Of a DNA stretch of 64,000 nucleotides, positions 22,694-33,665 are shown one piece after another. Each line of letters starts with the position of its first letter. Within the stretch, counting starts at the first letter, position 1. The position numbers were made by a program, and so were the translations under genes. Under the pieces are notes generated by a model. That model did no database searches. It saw nothing but the letters and a program-made list of their open reading frames with translations, and had not been told where the DNA came from. The stretch lies in contig JAGMWG010000002.1 of NCBI GenBank assembly GCA_020744225.1, forward strand, positions 558,001-622,000. Reading direction: 5' to 3'. This stretch comes from Paraphoma chrysanthemicola (lineage: Eukaryota > Ascomycota > Dothideomycetes > Pleosporales > Phaeosphaeriaceae).

Positions 22694-25600
22694 TGTAATC
22701 GGCTTTCTTCGAAGCCTCTCATTTCACTTCTTCGAGATGCCATGGCAGGGCCGTGAAGTTTGGCGCAGGTGATTTCCTTGCTGCCACACCGTCCACATCA
22801 AGCGCTGATGCTGTTCGCGAACGAGACAGCTATCACAGTTGCTCCTACTGTTCTTCTTCAACCTGGCAGGCACACGAACGAGCAAGTGTGCCGCCACATG
22901 TATTCAGTATGCCTATTTTCCGTTGACAGTCATCCTAAAAAGTAAATGTCCAAAAAAAACCACTCATAACGAAATTGATCCTCAGTCAACTTCCACGCAA
23001 GCTCAGGGCAGTTATGCATCGATATCATAATTCAAAACTCAACAGTCTTGCAGTGCATATGTCCCTGACTCCTATATGACAAATGTATTTGCCCAGACAA
23101 TAACAGTCCAATCGCACTGATACGTTCCCCTCACGACTTTACATCCTCGACACTATGACAAGCCACGAAAAGACTCACTAGCATCCCGCTCACCAGAACT
23201 AGAAAAGCTTCGTATCGAATTTCCGAAACCAGGAGTCCGGCATATGCAAGTATCCATGGCGCAATCACACAATACCTCCTGGATCCAGGGTCATCCAAAC
23301 GAGTCAACCCACAACAACCAGCACTTGATATCCAACCAGGTCATTTTACGCCAGTCCCCACCTACCAACCTTGTCGTCCAGCGGGTTTGGATCCCTGCAC
23401 ATACCATTCAGGTCCTGGGAGCCAGATACGAGCTTGGTCCCCCGCGGAAGCTAGAGTTATAAGCATCGGCGATCCCAACTTCAAGGTTTGTGATGCGGGA
23501 CCGTTTTATGCGCACATTTGATGTACTTCATGCCTGGACGGATCGCGGGAAGAAAGGGGTTGATACTGTCGATCATAGATGCGGCAACGGGTATGTCGTC
23601 CCATTCGTCGAGTTCACAGTTTGAGAGGTCTCTGCTTTGCTTTTGGCACGGAAGACGAGTCTTCTCCTTCTTCATCCTCGGAGATGTCGTGGAGGGCGTA
23701 AATTGGTGTTACGCCTTCGTTGTTCGTGGTATTCTCTTCATCGTCCAATCGTGGATTTCTGGTTTGGATGAGCTTGGGTAAGGTTACAGGCTAGAGTCGT
23801 GCAGAGGAGCACCAGGAGACGCATATTGTGACCAGCGCAGGCTAGTCTCAATGCGATTTGGAACAGGTAAGGGATCAGAGCGACTAGAGCTCACTTGGTT
23901 TGAGGGACATGCCTGGATGCTGGTGATGGGACAGTGTAGGCCGAGACGGTGTCTCGACGCAAGTCAACGTGTCAGCAAGTAGTACTTGTGTCAACGGTCA
24001 TGAGTCTGGTAAAGCAACGGCAGGATATGCGCTCGAAACCTACCTCATCCTTTGTCACATCAGTGCAGTAATTGCTAGCATATACATACACAGATGATGT
24101 GGTATAGTATCGTCCAATTATGGGTATACAAACAGGCAACGCCAGTGGTATCCAGCTTGAACCGGCTGCCCGGCATGGGTACCGCACCCGAAGCATCGAG
24201 ATCCAGGAGTGCTTCGAAATGACCAGCTGCAGCCTCGAATACCAGCCGGCCGGTGGCCGCGTGTTCACGAGAACACGAGATATTGCAGCTTCTCCGGAGG
24301 GCTGAGCGTGCTAGATCTGGGTGTCGAGGGCTGTGACGATTCTGGAACCGCATAATACCTCGTAATCGTTCCATCCAATCAGAGCGCAGCAGTGACTTGC
24401 AGTCCCAGGTATCGGGCTACCGGCTTGGCACACGACCCCATGACATGCTAACCTGAACGACAGACCGCTTTCGACAGCACCAGTCCGGAAACTACACATC
24501 AATGCGCAAGCCTTACAATCCAGTGCCCACATCCATTACCGCCTCCGGAGCCCCCGTCCGGCGCCTGTGAGGCGCGTGATTGGACTGGTGGTCACGCCCT
24601 CCACCCAGGGCCATGGTAGCGTCACAACATAGCAAGCGGTGGAACCTCGCGAGGCTCACCGTCTCCTTTGATTGAGCTGGACTTCTCCATCGCGATGGAC
24701 TCAGCTTGTTTAGCACGAATTCTCGAATCCCGAATGTCGCCAAGATCAAGTACCATGTGGAGGGAGACCTAGCCTGGAACTGCGCTAAGCTGATTGGAGG
24801 TGCTATGTAAGTCAATCGAAAATAGACTCCTGGTGACTGGAAACAGCATGCGAGGCTCCCCAAAAAATGTTTTCGTGCTGCTCATCTGATCAGTGCTCAT
24901 CCGAAGCAGGTGGTCTGAGCAATGCTGCTTGTTTTCGTGGTAGCTGACTACTGGCTTTGTATTGCTTTAGCCTTGCAGCGACGGAGAATATCCTTGCATA
25001 CGATACGAAAGGATATGAACTCTAGAAAAATGTGGAGTAGCATGGGAAGCTCGTATTCTCCACTCTCTCTGTTTGACACTGTCCAAAGTCACCAAACCGT
25101 ACCTGACGTCTTGGCTCCGTCGCAGCCTTGTCGAGGTGCTCAAAAAACATGATCTAGACCGCCGAGACAGGTCAGAAATAGCCTAATCTCGTTCTTGTGT
25201 AGTGCCATTTTCGCTTATTCTCCTGTTGCACGCTCTCTATATCCCACTCTTAGCCACCTGCATATTTCACCTAGCACTTCGAAACAATAATGAATACGTA
25301 AAGCAAACAGCGACTAGTATTCAGGTTCATCCTATCATCGAAAGGAAGTCTTGAGATTGATTAACTTTTCCCCTCAATGATGATAGAGAATCATTTGGGC
25401 CGGATGTGATTGTGCACGCAAGGCAAGAAGGAGAGATGCAGCTTCGTTTCCTGAATTCTCCAAGTAGGGACGGTACATGGAGTCGTTACTTTCGACGAGG
25501 TTGGTGCAGATGTACGGCATCGCCTACTAGGAGCCAAAATTTGGTGTAGCTTGCCTCTTCGGGTTGTGCTCGTCTCCACCAGAACACCTTTAACTAGTAC

Positions 25601-26947
25601 CTTGCTTCCACTTACTGCTTTAGGCCACGCTATTTGAGGAAGTCGCGTCCAGCACACCTGATAAGAATCACGGAATACCTAAGCATTGAATATTACAAAA
25701 GTTGGGGGAACTCTGCCACCTGTCCGCATCCCTGACCACCTATTACAACAAGGAGGTACATGAAGGACCAAGCCTGTGGACCGTGACGGTGAAACAAGAA
25801 TGAGTCGCAAGCGACTCGAAACCAAGTCCTTACAGTGACAACGCTCAAGCGGACCTCGCCGCTGACTTCAGATACTATACTACCTGTTCGTGGATATCTC
25901 CATATTGATAATGGGATTCAAATCTATCATCCTCCATAGTTGGTATTCGACGGCCGGGCATGTCGACGTGGTTGAAAGTTCTATAAGGCACGTGCGCTCC
26001 CTTTCACCTCCAACAGCGATTGTTGTGGTCAGTTAATCGACGATAAGAGGCGATTTTGCAGTTGTTCAGAACATTGCATACTTCTAGCAAGCTTCTCGAG
26101 GTGAGAGCCATATTCCCCGAACAGAAAACCCTGGTTCAGACTCAAGTGCTCCCACAAGGCTCCGAGACCTCATTCTCCACGCACGTACAGAGCACTGCGA
26201 GGCGCTTCACAAGATTGTACTATGCGTCATAATAGCTCATTTTGTTTCCCCCATTTCAAGCAAACAATGCAGTGCACTTACAGAAGTCGTCCAACCTCTG
26301 CGACCATGCTCGCTCAGAGTACTACCGCATCATGAAGCACATGAGTTCACGAGCCATCTAAGCACACTGTATGCTGTGATAAGAGTCAGTGGCGCGTGGC
26401 TTGGGATGTCGCATGTTATATTGGGTGAGCGCATGGTGTTCGCTCAGCCCACGAGACGCACACTGCTGCGCCTCCTCCAGGTAAGACGGCTCTGACAGAC
26501 CCCGGCGCGCGTTGCGGCTGAGTGAACCGAGCCGTGCAGTGTGCAGATCATTTCAGGCAGTGTATAGAGTATTTGTACGCCAGCTGCGCCGTTGTTGCGG
26601 CCTTGACATTGTAATTCCTCTGCGCGCAACACGTTGAAATACCACGCATCGGAGCAAGGCACGCGACTGCACGAGCGGGCAACAACGCGCATTACACGAT
26701 ATCTAATCTTGAGCAAGTAAGAGTCGGAACCAAGAGTCTGAATCTTTGTCAGTGATTTCGCTGTTTTGAGAAGCTGCGCGGTGTGGACAACATCGAAGGG
26801 AGAAGACGTGGCAGTGTCGCGACCACCACCGCAAGTTGCGCAAATTCAGCCCCATTAGGCGTCCAACACCAACCCACATCCAAATCTGACCTTTAAGCCG
26901 CTTGACCCGACACTGAAGAATAAGACACGCACTCAAAACAAAAAACC
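22694..26947. other. Gene-poor stretch, 4.2 kb
   Basis: The longest stretch without a confident gene. Apart from the tentative secreted-peptide locus at 23481-23824, I see only short ORFs with no motif, no transposase or reverse-transcriptase remnants and no tandem array. Confidence 0.4.
23481..23824 (-). CDS. Tentative small secreted Cys-containing protein, exon structure unresolved
   Basis: The minus-strand ATG at 23824 encodes a plausible signal peptide (MRLLVLLCTTLACNLTQAHP), but that frame stops after 28 codons. Two more coding-like segments follow in other frames: DDEENTTNNEGVTPIYALHD (frame +1) and LPCQKQSRDLSNCELDEWDD to KYIKCAHKT (frame +2, stop at 23481). I could not find a GT...AG set that joins them cleanly. 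It may be a decayed secreted-protein gene, a gene with unusual splicing, or coincidence. Confidence 0.25.
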
Positions 26948-27586
26948 ATGACTTTCAATACCGCAGACCAAATCTCCCGCATCGAATCATCATCGCACAC
27001 AATGGCGTCGCCACCGTCATTATCGTTGCAAGAGCCAGATTCATCAGCACCATTCCCAGACTTCGACTTCGCATACGAAGAGCCACTATATACCGAGATC
27101 AACATCCCGCTGCCCCGTCTGCCCTCTCCGTCTCGGACATCGCTGCAGCGCACAACACCACAGTCAAGCCCATCAGCACTCCCATCATCATCACCATCAG
27201 AACGAGCGCAAGCGCAAACTTCATCACACAGTCGGAGCCGCGCGAAAAGCTTGTCGTCATTTCCACTATTCAGATCCCGCTCGTCATCAACTTCAACACA
27301 AACATCGACATCCACGGGCGCGACCGAGCCATGGCCACGCGTTCGTCCTGCGCATGTCAAGAATCGCGAAGTCGCAGCAGCAATGGACTTGCGACACCAG
27401 AGTAAGCGTGGACGGAGTAGCACGATTGATGCGTTAGCGGTGGTGCCGGCAGTCTTGGTGCTGAGCGCTGAGTTGTTCACGCCAGGGACTGGGGAGAAGG
27501 ATAAAGAGGGACGGGACGGAAAGGGTTCAGCGGAGGGAAGGAGGAAGGACAGTGGGGTCGGGCGGTGGGTGGATGCTGTGAGATGA
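26948..27586 (+). CDS. Ser-rich hypothetical protein, 212 aa
   Basis: The ATG follows an A-rich leader (CAAAACAAAAAACC), a good fungal start context. The protein is intrinsically disordered by composition: acidic/Pro stretch at 25-60, then Ser/Thr/Gln-rich and an Arg/Ser segment (SSHSRSRAKSLSSFPLFRSR). A short more ordered part follows (VKNREVAAAMDLRHQSKRGR, TIDALAVVPAVLVLSAELF), and a charged C-terminus. The VVPAVLVLSAELF stretch is hydrophobic but short for a membrane anchor. No known domain. Similar disordered orphans are common in ascomycetes; a gene is likely but function is unknown. Confidence 0.5.
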   Translation: MTFNTADQISRIESSSHTMASPPSLSLQEPDSSAPFPDFDFAYEEPLYTEINIPLPRLPSPSRTSLQRTTPQSSPSALPSSSPSERAQAQTSSHSRSRAKSLSSFPLFRSRSSSTSTQTSTSTGATEPWPRVRPAHVKNREVAAAMDLRHQSKRGRSSTIDALAVVPAVLVLSAELFTPGTGEKDKEGRDGKGSAEGRRKDSGVGRWVDAVR

Positions 27587-28126
27587 GATGAGATAGACTG
27601 TGAGAGGCGAGTTTACGCTCCCAGTATCTTCGTATATGCGGGCCTGGAGGTAAACAGCGACTAATAATGGTGATTCAATGCGGCAAGCAGTATGTATCCA
27701 AGAAACGTTCAGGTTTGCAAGCGTCATAGTATCACGAGTTGAGGACATTCAGGTCTCGTTATCATGCCAAATGTAGTTAATAGTTGGGTTGATGCTACAA
27801 GCTGAGACTAGCTTGCAATATTGGAGATTAGGAGCTGGGAGTCTTTCATGTAAGATAGTCAGTATACCTTGGGATTAAAACCATAATCTGATTGTCCAAC
27901 CCTCCAGCTTATCATTATCTTTCAGCGTCCCGCGAAGATATACAGATGCTCGCAGAACCTCATTTACTTGATGCACGCGGTAGCTAGAAGGTCTTGAGCA
28001 CTGCGTAATAGATACAATGATGTCGTAGACATGTGCAAAGACCTTCAAGAGATGGCCAACAGGAGATCAGAAGGCGCAGGATCCGTTCACCCTTCACTTT
28101 ATCTACTGCCAGAAAGTCATCCCAAC
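27587..28126. other. Intergenic, 0.54 kb
   Basis: 3' flanks of two converging loci. Nothing recognisable. Confidence 0.4.
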
Positions 28127-29288
28127 CTACCAGAGACAGCCGAACGTATCGACCATGTCATCAACTTCTTCTTTCACAGCTACTAGGCCCGACTCCAAGA
28201 CCTCAAAGAAGGTAGGCTTGTCAAGCCAAGCCTCTCGCAGCGGCTGCCGTCGCTGCCTCCGAATCACGCTCGGATGAGGCATGTTCGGATCTACAGCACC
28301 AAGAAGCGCGTCTACCATTCTGCTAGCCCAGTCCACCCGTCGGCGGAGGTCCCCACCCATGCGCGTCTGAACCCGCTCCACCTCCTTGTCCATGTCCCTG
28401 TCGAACTTGGCGGCCTTGATCTCTCGCTCGAGACGGTTCTGATTCGAAAGCTCGGACATCGAGAGGATGTGATTCAGGACCATGGCTGATCCGTACTTCT
28501 TGAACTCGCCGTCCGAAATGGTGTAATTTCGACGCATTTCGATGATTGTCTCCGGCTGATCTGTGAACCTGTCGCACAAGTTTGGCGGAAGTGATTGTGC
28601 CTTCAGCTTCTCCGTCACGCGATGAATCTTCTGCTCTTCTACCGGTGTGAATTGAATAAGGTCAACCGGGTTTTCAGCCCAGAAGTCGATGAAGCCTCTC
28701 GAGCAGTAAAGCTCTGTGTCATAAGGGCGCCGGTATCGACCAGGTCACTGATCCAAGCCTCGACGAAAGCCAGAATGAACCGCTCCGTCTCGGAGTTGCA
28801 GATGTCCTTCGGAAAGTCCTTTGCCATCAGGTAGGCCATCGCAATGAGGTTGGTGCGAATGCCTCGCTTGTGGCGCGAGAATCAATGGTAGTCGTCAACA
28901 CCGTAGAACTAGATTGCTCGCGTGATCATCCGGTCTTGACCTTCTTGTTTGGCGACAAAGCCCTCCTGAGCCAGCTTCGGATACCACATCAGCTGGTGCG
29001 ATTCATCAAAAGTTCTAATGATCATACCTTCGTGTAGTTCTCCAGAAACCATGTCAGCTGCAAGTCGACGGGGACAGTAGGTATGACAGTGTACTGTTGG
29101 TCGAAGTAGAGGCAATCAATGTTCGGCTTTCGGACCATGGATCCGGGAACGAGGTGGAAGGCCGTATCCAGATTGTTCCTCGCAATCGAGTCGGCCAAGC
29201 CAATCTCTGCATTCGTGGGACCATTATCGAGGTACTTCAGTGGCCGCTCGAAGGATGCGACCAACTGGTCGATAGTAGCTACCGACAT
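28127..29288 (-). pseudogene. Broken gene of unrecognised family
   Basis: The ATG at 29288 gives MSVATIDQLVASFERPLKYL ... LTWFLENYTK. A 53-nt intron (28975-29027, GTATGA...GAAG) joins this in phase to LAQEGFVAKQEGQDRMITRAI. The same frame is then cut by TAG (28909-28911) and TGA (28882-28884), resumes as GIRTNLIAMAYLMAKDFPKD and FILAFVEAWISDLVDTGA, and must shift one base near 28725 to continue as YDTELYCSRGFIDFWAENP through to TFFEVLESGLVAVKEEVDD (stop at 28127). The long, coherent fragments show a former protein of about 380 aa. I do not recognise the family; there is no signal peptide. Unmodelled splicing could remove the two stops, but no good donor/acceptor pair was found. Confidence 0.55.
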
Positions 29289-29530
29289 CGTGGGCAGTTG
29301 AGGGAGGTGGTTTTCGTGAGTTGAGCAAGTCGGGGAATGTGCGAGGTGGAAAGACAATAGTGCAAACGCAGCGGCGAAATTTTTTGCATCCTTGCTTTCA
29401 CCGCATCGCGGGACAAAACTTTCCGTGCTACTTGCGCCCATCATGCTGCAGTCATAGCTTTCTCGCTACCCTCAATATGCACTGCCTCGTCAACGCTGTT
29501 ACCACTACGGACGTACTACAATCGCCAAAC

Positions 29531-30378
29531 ATGAACTCCATGATTCCTACGAAACCGGAGAGCCTCCTGGACCTCCCTGGAGGCGAGTAGAGCGAGTATA
29601 TCGGTCATGATCATGCTAAAGATAACATGCAGAGCTTCGTAACTGCATCTACGAGGTCGCCACGATGGGCGATGCGCCCACCGTGATACTTCGATCCCCT
29701 TTTCTTGACTACAGCAGCGACGACGACGTGTTACCAGACTCTTGGATCAGCCGGCCGCTTCTTGGTCTTACTCAGACTTGCCGACAAATTCGCTCCGAAA
29801 TACTCCCTTTCTACTACCGTACTCTGGATGTCTATCTCGACTATTCGGACGTCTACGACTACCTGGCGACTTTCATCTGGCAGGGCCAACTGGATGAAGA
29901 CCCAAAGTTTGCCGAATTCAACATCTGCTTGAGCAACGATATTCAGATCCTCTACAGTCACACGGAAAACACGTACGAGCGAATGAACATCGCGCCTCTA
30001 CTCCGCTTGTACAAGACCATGCCTGGTTTTGATCTGGGCTTCATAGATAATCATGGCTTGCGTATAAGCTTTGTATTGGACGAAGGGATGAATAGAAATA
30101 ACGAGGCCTGGTGGAACCACATGTTCAAGGCGGTTTCCCGCATTCATCTCAGCGATGTTTGGCATTCATGGACAGATCTGCGCTTCTTAATCAAGCGCAA
30201 GGAAAGAGACTGGTGGATGAAATACGATACTTGGGAGAGCTCGCGTCATATTCTTGTTTTTCGGGAAAAGGTGAAATGGGGACAGACCATCGGGCTGACG
30301 AGTGCGTTCCACTGGGAAGTTGGTCTTGATAAAGGCATGAACAGCGATGAGGGACAGTGGCTCGAAAATTTCTTCTGA
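29531..30378 (+). CDS. 2EXR/F-box-related protein, GC-AG intron
   Basis: Two exons, 29531-29582 and 29633-30378, encode 265 aa. The 50-nt intron (29583-29632) starts with GC (GAG|GCGAGT) and ends ATGCAG. Joining gives SLLDLPGELRNCIYEVAT, the diagnostic opening of the fungal 2EXR family (LPxELRxxIYE), followed by LLGLTQTCRQIRSEILPFYY, its second hallmark. The rest (LYKTMPGFDLGFIDNHG, DLRFLIKRKERDWW) is typical family-variable sequence. These proteins are very abundant in Pezizomycotina; they resemble F-box proteins but their role is mostly unknown. Using a GT donor (GAGTAG) instead breaks the frame, so the GC donor is the only fit. Second member of the family in the window, after the fragment at 14981. 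Confidence 0.75.
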
Positions 30379-31090
30379 GCAAGGGCAATACGATACAATA
30401 CGGTGGACGGCCTTTCACGAGATGTTGGACAGCCTTTCACGGGATGGTGGACACCCTCGAGTCCGGACACGACTGCTTATGTGTTAGCGGCGCGTGAAGC
30501 TGGACAAGCCGTCGACAGCTACCCAACAATGAGGGCGTAGCTCTTGAATCTATACAGGGTGCTTTATACCCTGCAGGATGCTGAGGTGACTGTTTGGCTT
30601 CTGTGGATCGTCATGGTTTTTCGGAGTTTGCACAGTCGCATCATCGGACTTGATGTTCACGACGTCCCGATGCGGCAAGCGCGAAGTAATCCCCGACCTC
30701 CGCCACGCTCAACGTGTGAGCAAGTAGCGTCAGCGCACCAATGCAATCGTAGAACCCTGACACGGCTTTACAACATGGACTTCAAGCTTTGCTCCATGTG
30801 TTACGAGCGCATTATGCCACAGACATTTCCTGCCGAGTCGCACGTGCTTCACACTCGTGCACCGGACCATATCGCCCAGTGTCCGTCTCTCCGCTGAGCG
30901 ACTGTGCGAACAACACCGACAGCCCGAATACCATGACTTGGTAAGTGAAACATCAGTCTATAATATAAGCTACGTCCAGACGTCCAACACCTATATTCCA
31001 TCTTCAGTACACTTCCATCATCACTCGTCAGCCTCACACCAAAGTGAATCACGTACTGATTATCAGATCTACACACAGCCTATCGAAGCC
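30379..31090. other. Intergenic, 0.7 kb
   Basis: Contains the short tandem repeat at 30402-30456, then the promoter and leader of the two-module secreted protein. No further gene. Confidence 0.4.
30402..30456. repeat. Tandem repeat, 22-bp unit, 2.5 copies
   Basis: Units GGTGGACGGCCTTTCACGAG+AT (30402-30423) and GTTGGACAGCCTTTCACGGG+AT (30424-30445) differ at three positions; a partial third copy starts GGTGGACA at 30446. It begins 24 bp after the stop codon of the 2EXR-like gene, so it lies in the probable 3' UTR. Confidence 0.7.
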
Positions 31091-31489
31091 ATGAAGCTCA
31101 CTCTTATCGCCGTCTGTTCTCTCTTCACCCTTTCTCTCGCCGCCCCCAACACTCTCCTCGACAAGCGCGACAAATTCGACAAATGCACTAAGTTCGGCAG
31201 CAACTGCGCGACCCAGGACCAGTCATTCTGCGACTCCGACACCGGCAAGATCTCCATCTGCCATAAGTTCGGCAACGACTGCTGGATCCGCTACACGCAA
31301 GACGCATGTGCAGCGAAGCGTGAGACCGAGATTGAGAAGCGGGACGAGTTCAACAAGTGCAGCGTGTTTGGCGCTGATTGTGCGGTCGATGGGAACGAGT
31401 TTTGCAGGAATGGGAGGAAGAGCGTCTGTCACCAGGTCGGATTTGGGAGCGGAGAGTGCTGGGTCAGATATACGGCTGAGACGTGCTGA
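31091..31489 (+). CDS. Secreted protein with two tandem six-cysteine modules and KR cleavage sites
   Basis: Single exon, 132 aa. The signal peptide MKLTLIAVCSLFTLSLAAP is followed by TLLDKR (a Kex2-type site). Module 1 (DKFDKCTKFGSNC ... CWIRYTQDAC) and module 2 (DEFNKCSVFGADC ... CWVRYTAETC, the C-terminus) each have six cysteines in the same spacing pattern and share FxKC, FG(S/A)(N/D)C, F(C), ICH/VCH and CW(I/V)RYT. They are joined by AAKRETEIEKR, which carries two more KR sites. Kex2 processing could release two separate ~45-residue disulfide-rich peptides. Known function cannot be read; roles as effector, antimicrobial or signalling peptide are all possible. The start at 31091 is chosen because the signal peptide begins exactly there. 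Confidence 0.85.
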   Translation: MKLTLIAVCSLFTLSLAAPNTLLDKRDKFDKCTKFGSNCATQDQSFCDSDTGKISICHKFGNDCWIRYTQDACAAKRETEIEKRDEFNKCSVFGADCAVDGNEFCRNGRKSVCHQVGFGSGECWVRYTAETC

Positions 31490-33665
31490 GTGATCGAGAA
31501 GCGGGAGGTTTGAGAGGGTATGAGAAGGTATGCGTGTTGTCTTAGTTAGAATGGGGGTGAAGCGGATGTAGATTTATGAATGATAGATTTAGATGATTTT
31601 GTTGATGCTTACATCGTGTGAGAGTGCTCGATGATTAATGTGTTTGCTGGTTGTTCTTATCATCATCGCTCGGTCTCCTATGGGCTACATGCTCTGAGCC
31701 GTGCCAGAGATAGCATAGAGCCCAGACCGGGAGCGATATGATAGACCACGGTGTATTGTCGCGAACACTTATCGTAGACTGCAACGCCGCTGGTATCATC
31801 TACACTCCCCTGTAACTGTGGAAGATCATGATGGCCGAAGATCCCCAGATTTGATCTGGGCAAAAGTTGTCGTTGTGGTATGAGTTTGAAGCCCTACAAG
31901 TTGCTGCAACGTTAACAACGACGAATAACCGAATATAGACGGCCTTATACATAGCAAGTAGGGCTGATGCAGCATCGATGAGCAGGTGATGACCTCCGAG
32001 CTGATGCTACGACCGGAACAGCCGATATGGGTATTGATCGATTGATCGTCGCCCACTGGTCTCACTTGAGACCACGTGCCCGTATGCTCACTCACCTAAA
32101 CGGCCAGCGACCGCTTTCACTACACAGTCGCCCGAATCCGCTCACTAACCACCCACAGCAACGCAAACAAAATTGCATATCTTGCTTTGCACGCCGATTC
32201 TGCAGTCATCACTACCTCTCAAGCAACCTGACCTTTTGAACGTGTATATATTTTACCTCGTTTTACAATCTTCCATCAAACAATTCGAACGAGGCATTGG
32301 CGAAGTCGGTCGCAAGTTGTTTCTGTCGGACTGGGTCGTCAGTTCGATTCTCTGGGTAGACGCTACCATACCACAATGGGGTTGAAACCTGGGGTCTTGA
32401 CTGAAGTCCATCTGGCAGAAACACTCCGCCTTATTATCTATCTTTCTTTTTGATTTTTCGTATGTCTCGCAGCCAATTCAGAAAGGACATGATGCCATCG
32501 CTTGCAGGTGGTAACGATTTGCTCTCAATAAGCACAGCTTATTCTCTTTTTTTGCCTTTTGAGCTGTTGTATGCCTCGAACCATCTCTGATATCCTCGAT
32601 TCACGGGGAAATACTTGCAGGAACCATGCTGTATGTACTATGTCTCAAGCTCCGCCGATCCGGCGGCTCTCCTGCCTGTCAGGTCGGAAGCAACACGATA
32701 GTAGCATTCTGTGACAATATTATTCCGGACTAGACGTGTGTGCATTCAGACACAGAGATGTAGATACCGGTCGTAAAGCAAGACGCCGAGAACTCTCAGG
32801 TAGCATGGTTGGCATGAGCGATCGGCCCACAAAGTAAGTCATCTATCTCCATGATCGGGTTTGCCTTTGCCAGTCAATTGTGTCGCGATTCAGGTACGGC
32901 TCATGGTTTGGCTGGTCTCTGAGAGACTGCCTCTGCGGCTCAGGTGTGAGTGAGGTCGTCACCTGCATCGTCCTGTTCGAGTCAGCGATAAGTCAATGGA
33001 GCCACCTTCACTTTGCTTCTACACCGCAAATGGTCATGACGAAATGCCAATAAGCCCAAGACGCGGCTCGAATGGCAGAAGTCTGGGCGACTCTTGTCTG
33101 CACATCAGGCGAAAAGACGGGGCATCGGCGAAGTGGCCGACCCCACAGCCATCACCAAACCTCATCGGCTTGTTCCCGACTTATCACCGCCATGCACAAT
33201 CACATACCACAAACCCTTCGCATGCAACCCTTGTTTACGAACACAACTTTGTGCAGCCATCTCTGCACACCGAGTAAAGATCGGCACATAACACCGGCAG
33301 ATGTATCGCACCATGTTCCGTGGCCATTTTTCCTCCAGATGGGCTGCCAACGAACCACGCGCCGCAACGTCATGCAGATCCCCACAAAACACCCCCAACA
33401 ACCGCTGATCTTTCCCTTGTTTACCCCGCAAAATGCGCCGCTTACACCCCCAGATATCCACCACCAAGGTCACGGTTACACGATGGTCTAGTATGGCCTG
33501 CCGCGGCTTTTGCCACGAGACGAGGGCTCGGGGGTGCGTTAGACCGAGATGTTTAAAGCGCGTGGTGTCCCTGGTGCGAGGATCAGCGACCGTTGGACCT
33601 TTGTGCTGGATTTCCTGAAATTGCGTAATTGGTGAGGACGAGCAAACCACACGACATTCAAAGAG
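31490..33665. other. Intergenic, 2.2 kb
   Basis: No supported gene. ORFs between 32996 and 33650 exist on both strands but lack motifs and good start context. The segment just before 33666 is the promoter and leader of the permease gene. Confidence 0.4.

Noticed and set aside
32281..32390. Second tRNA-like stretch with GTTCGATTC
   Set aside because: No acceptor stem or anticodon stem pairing could be drawn.
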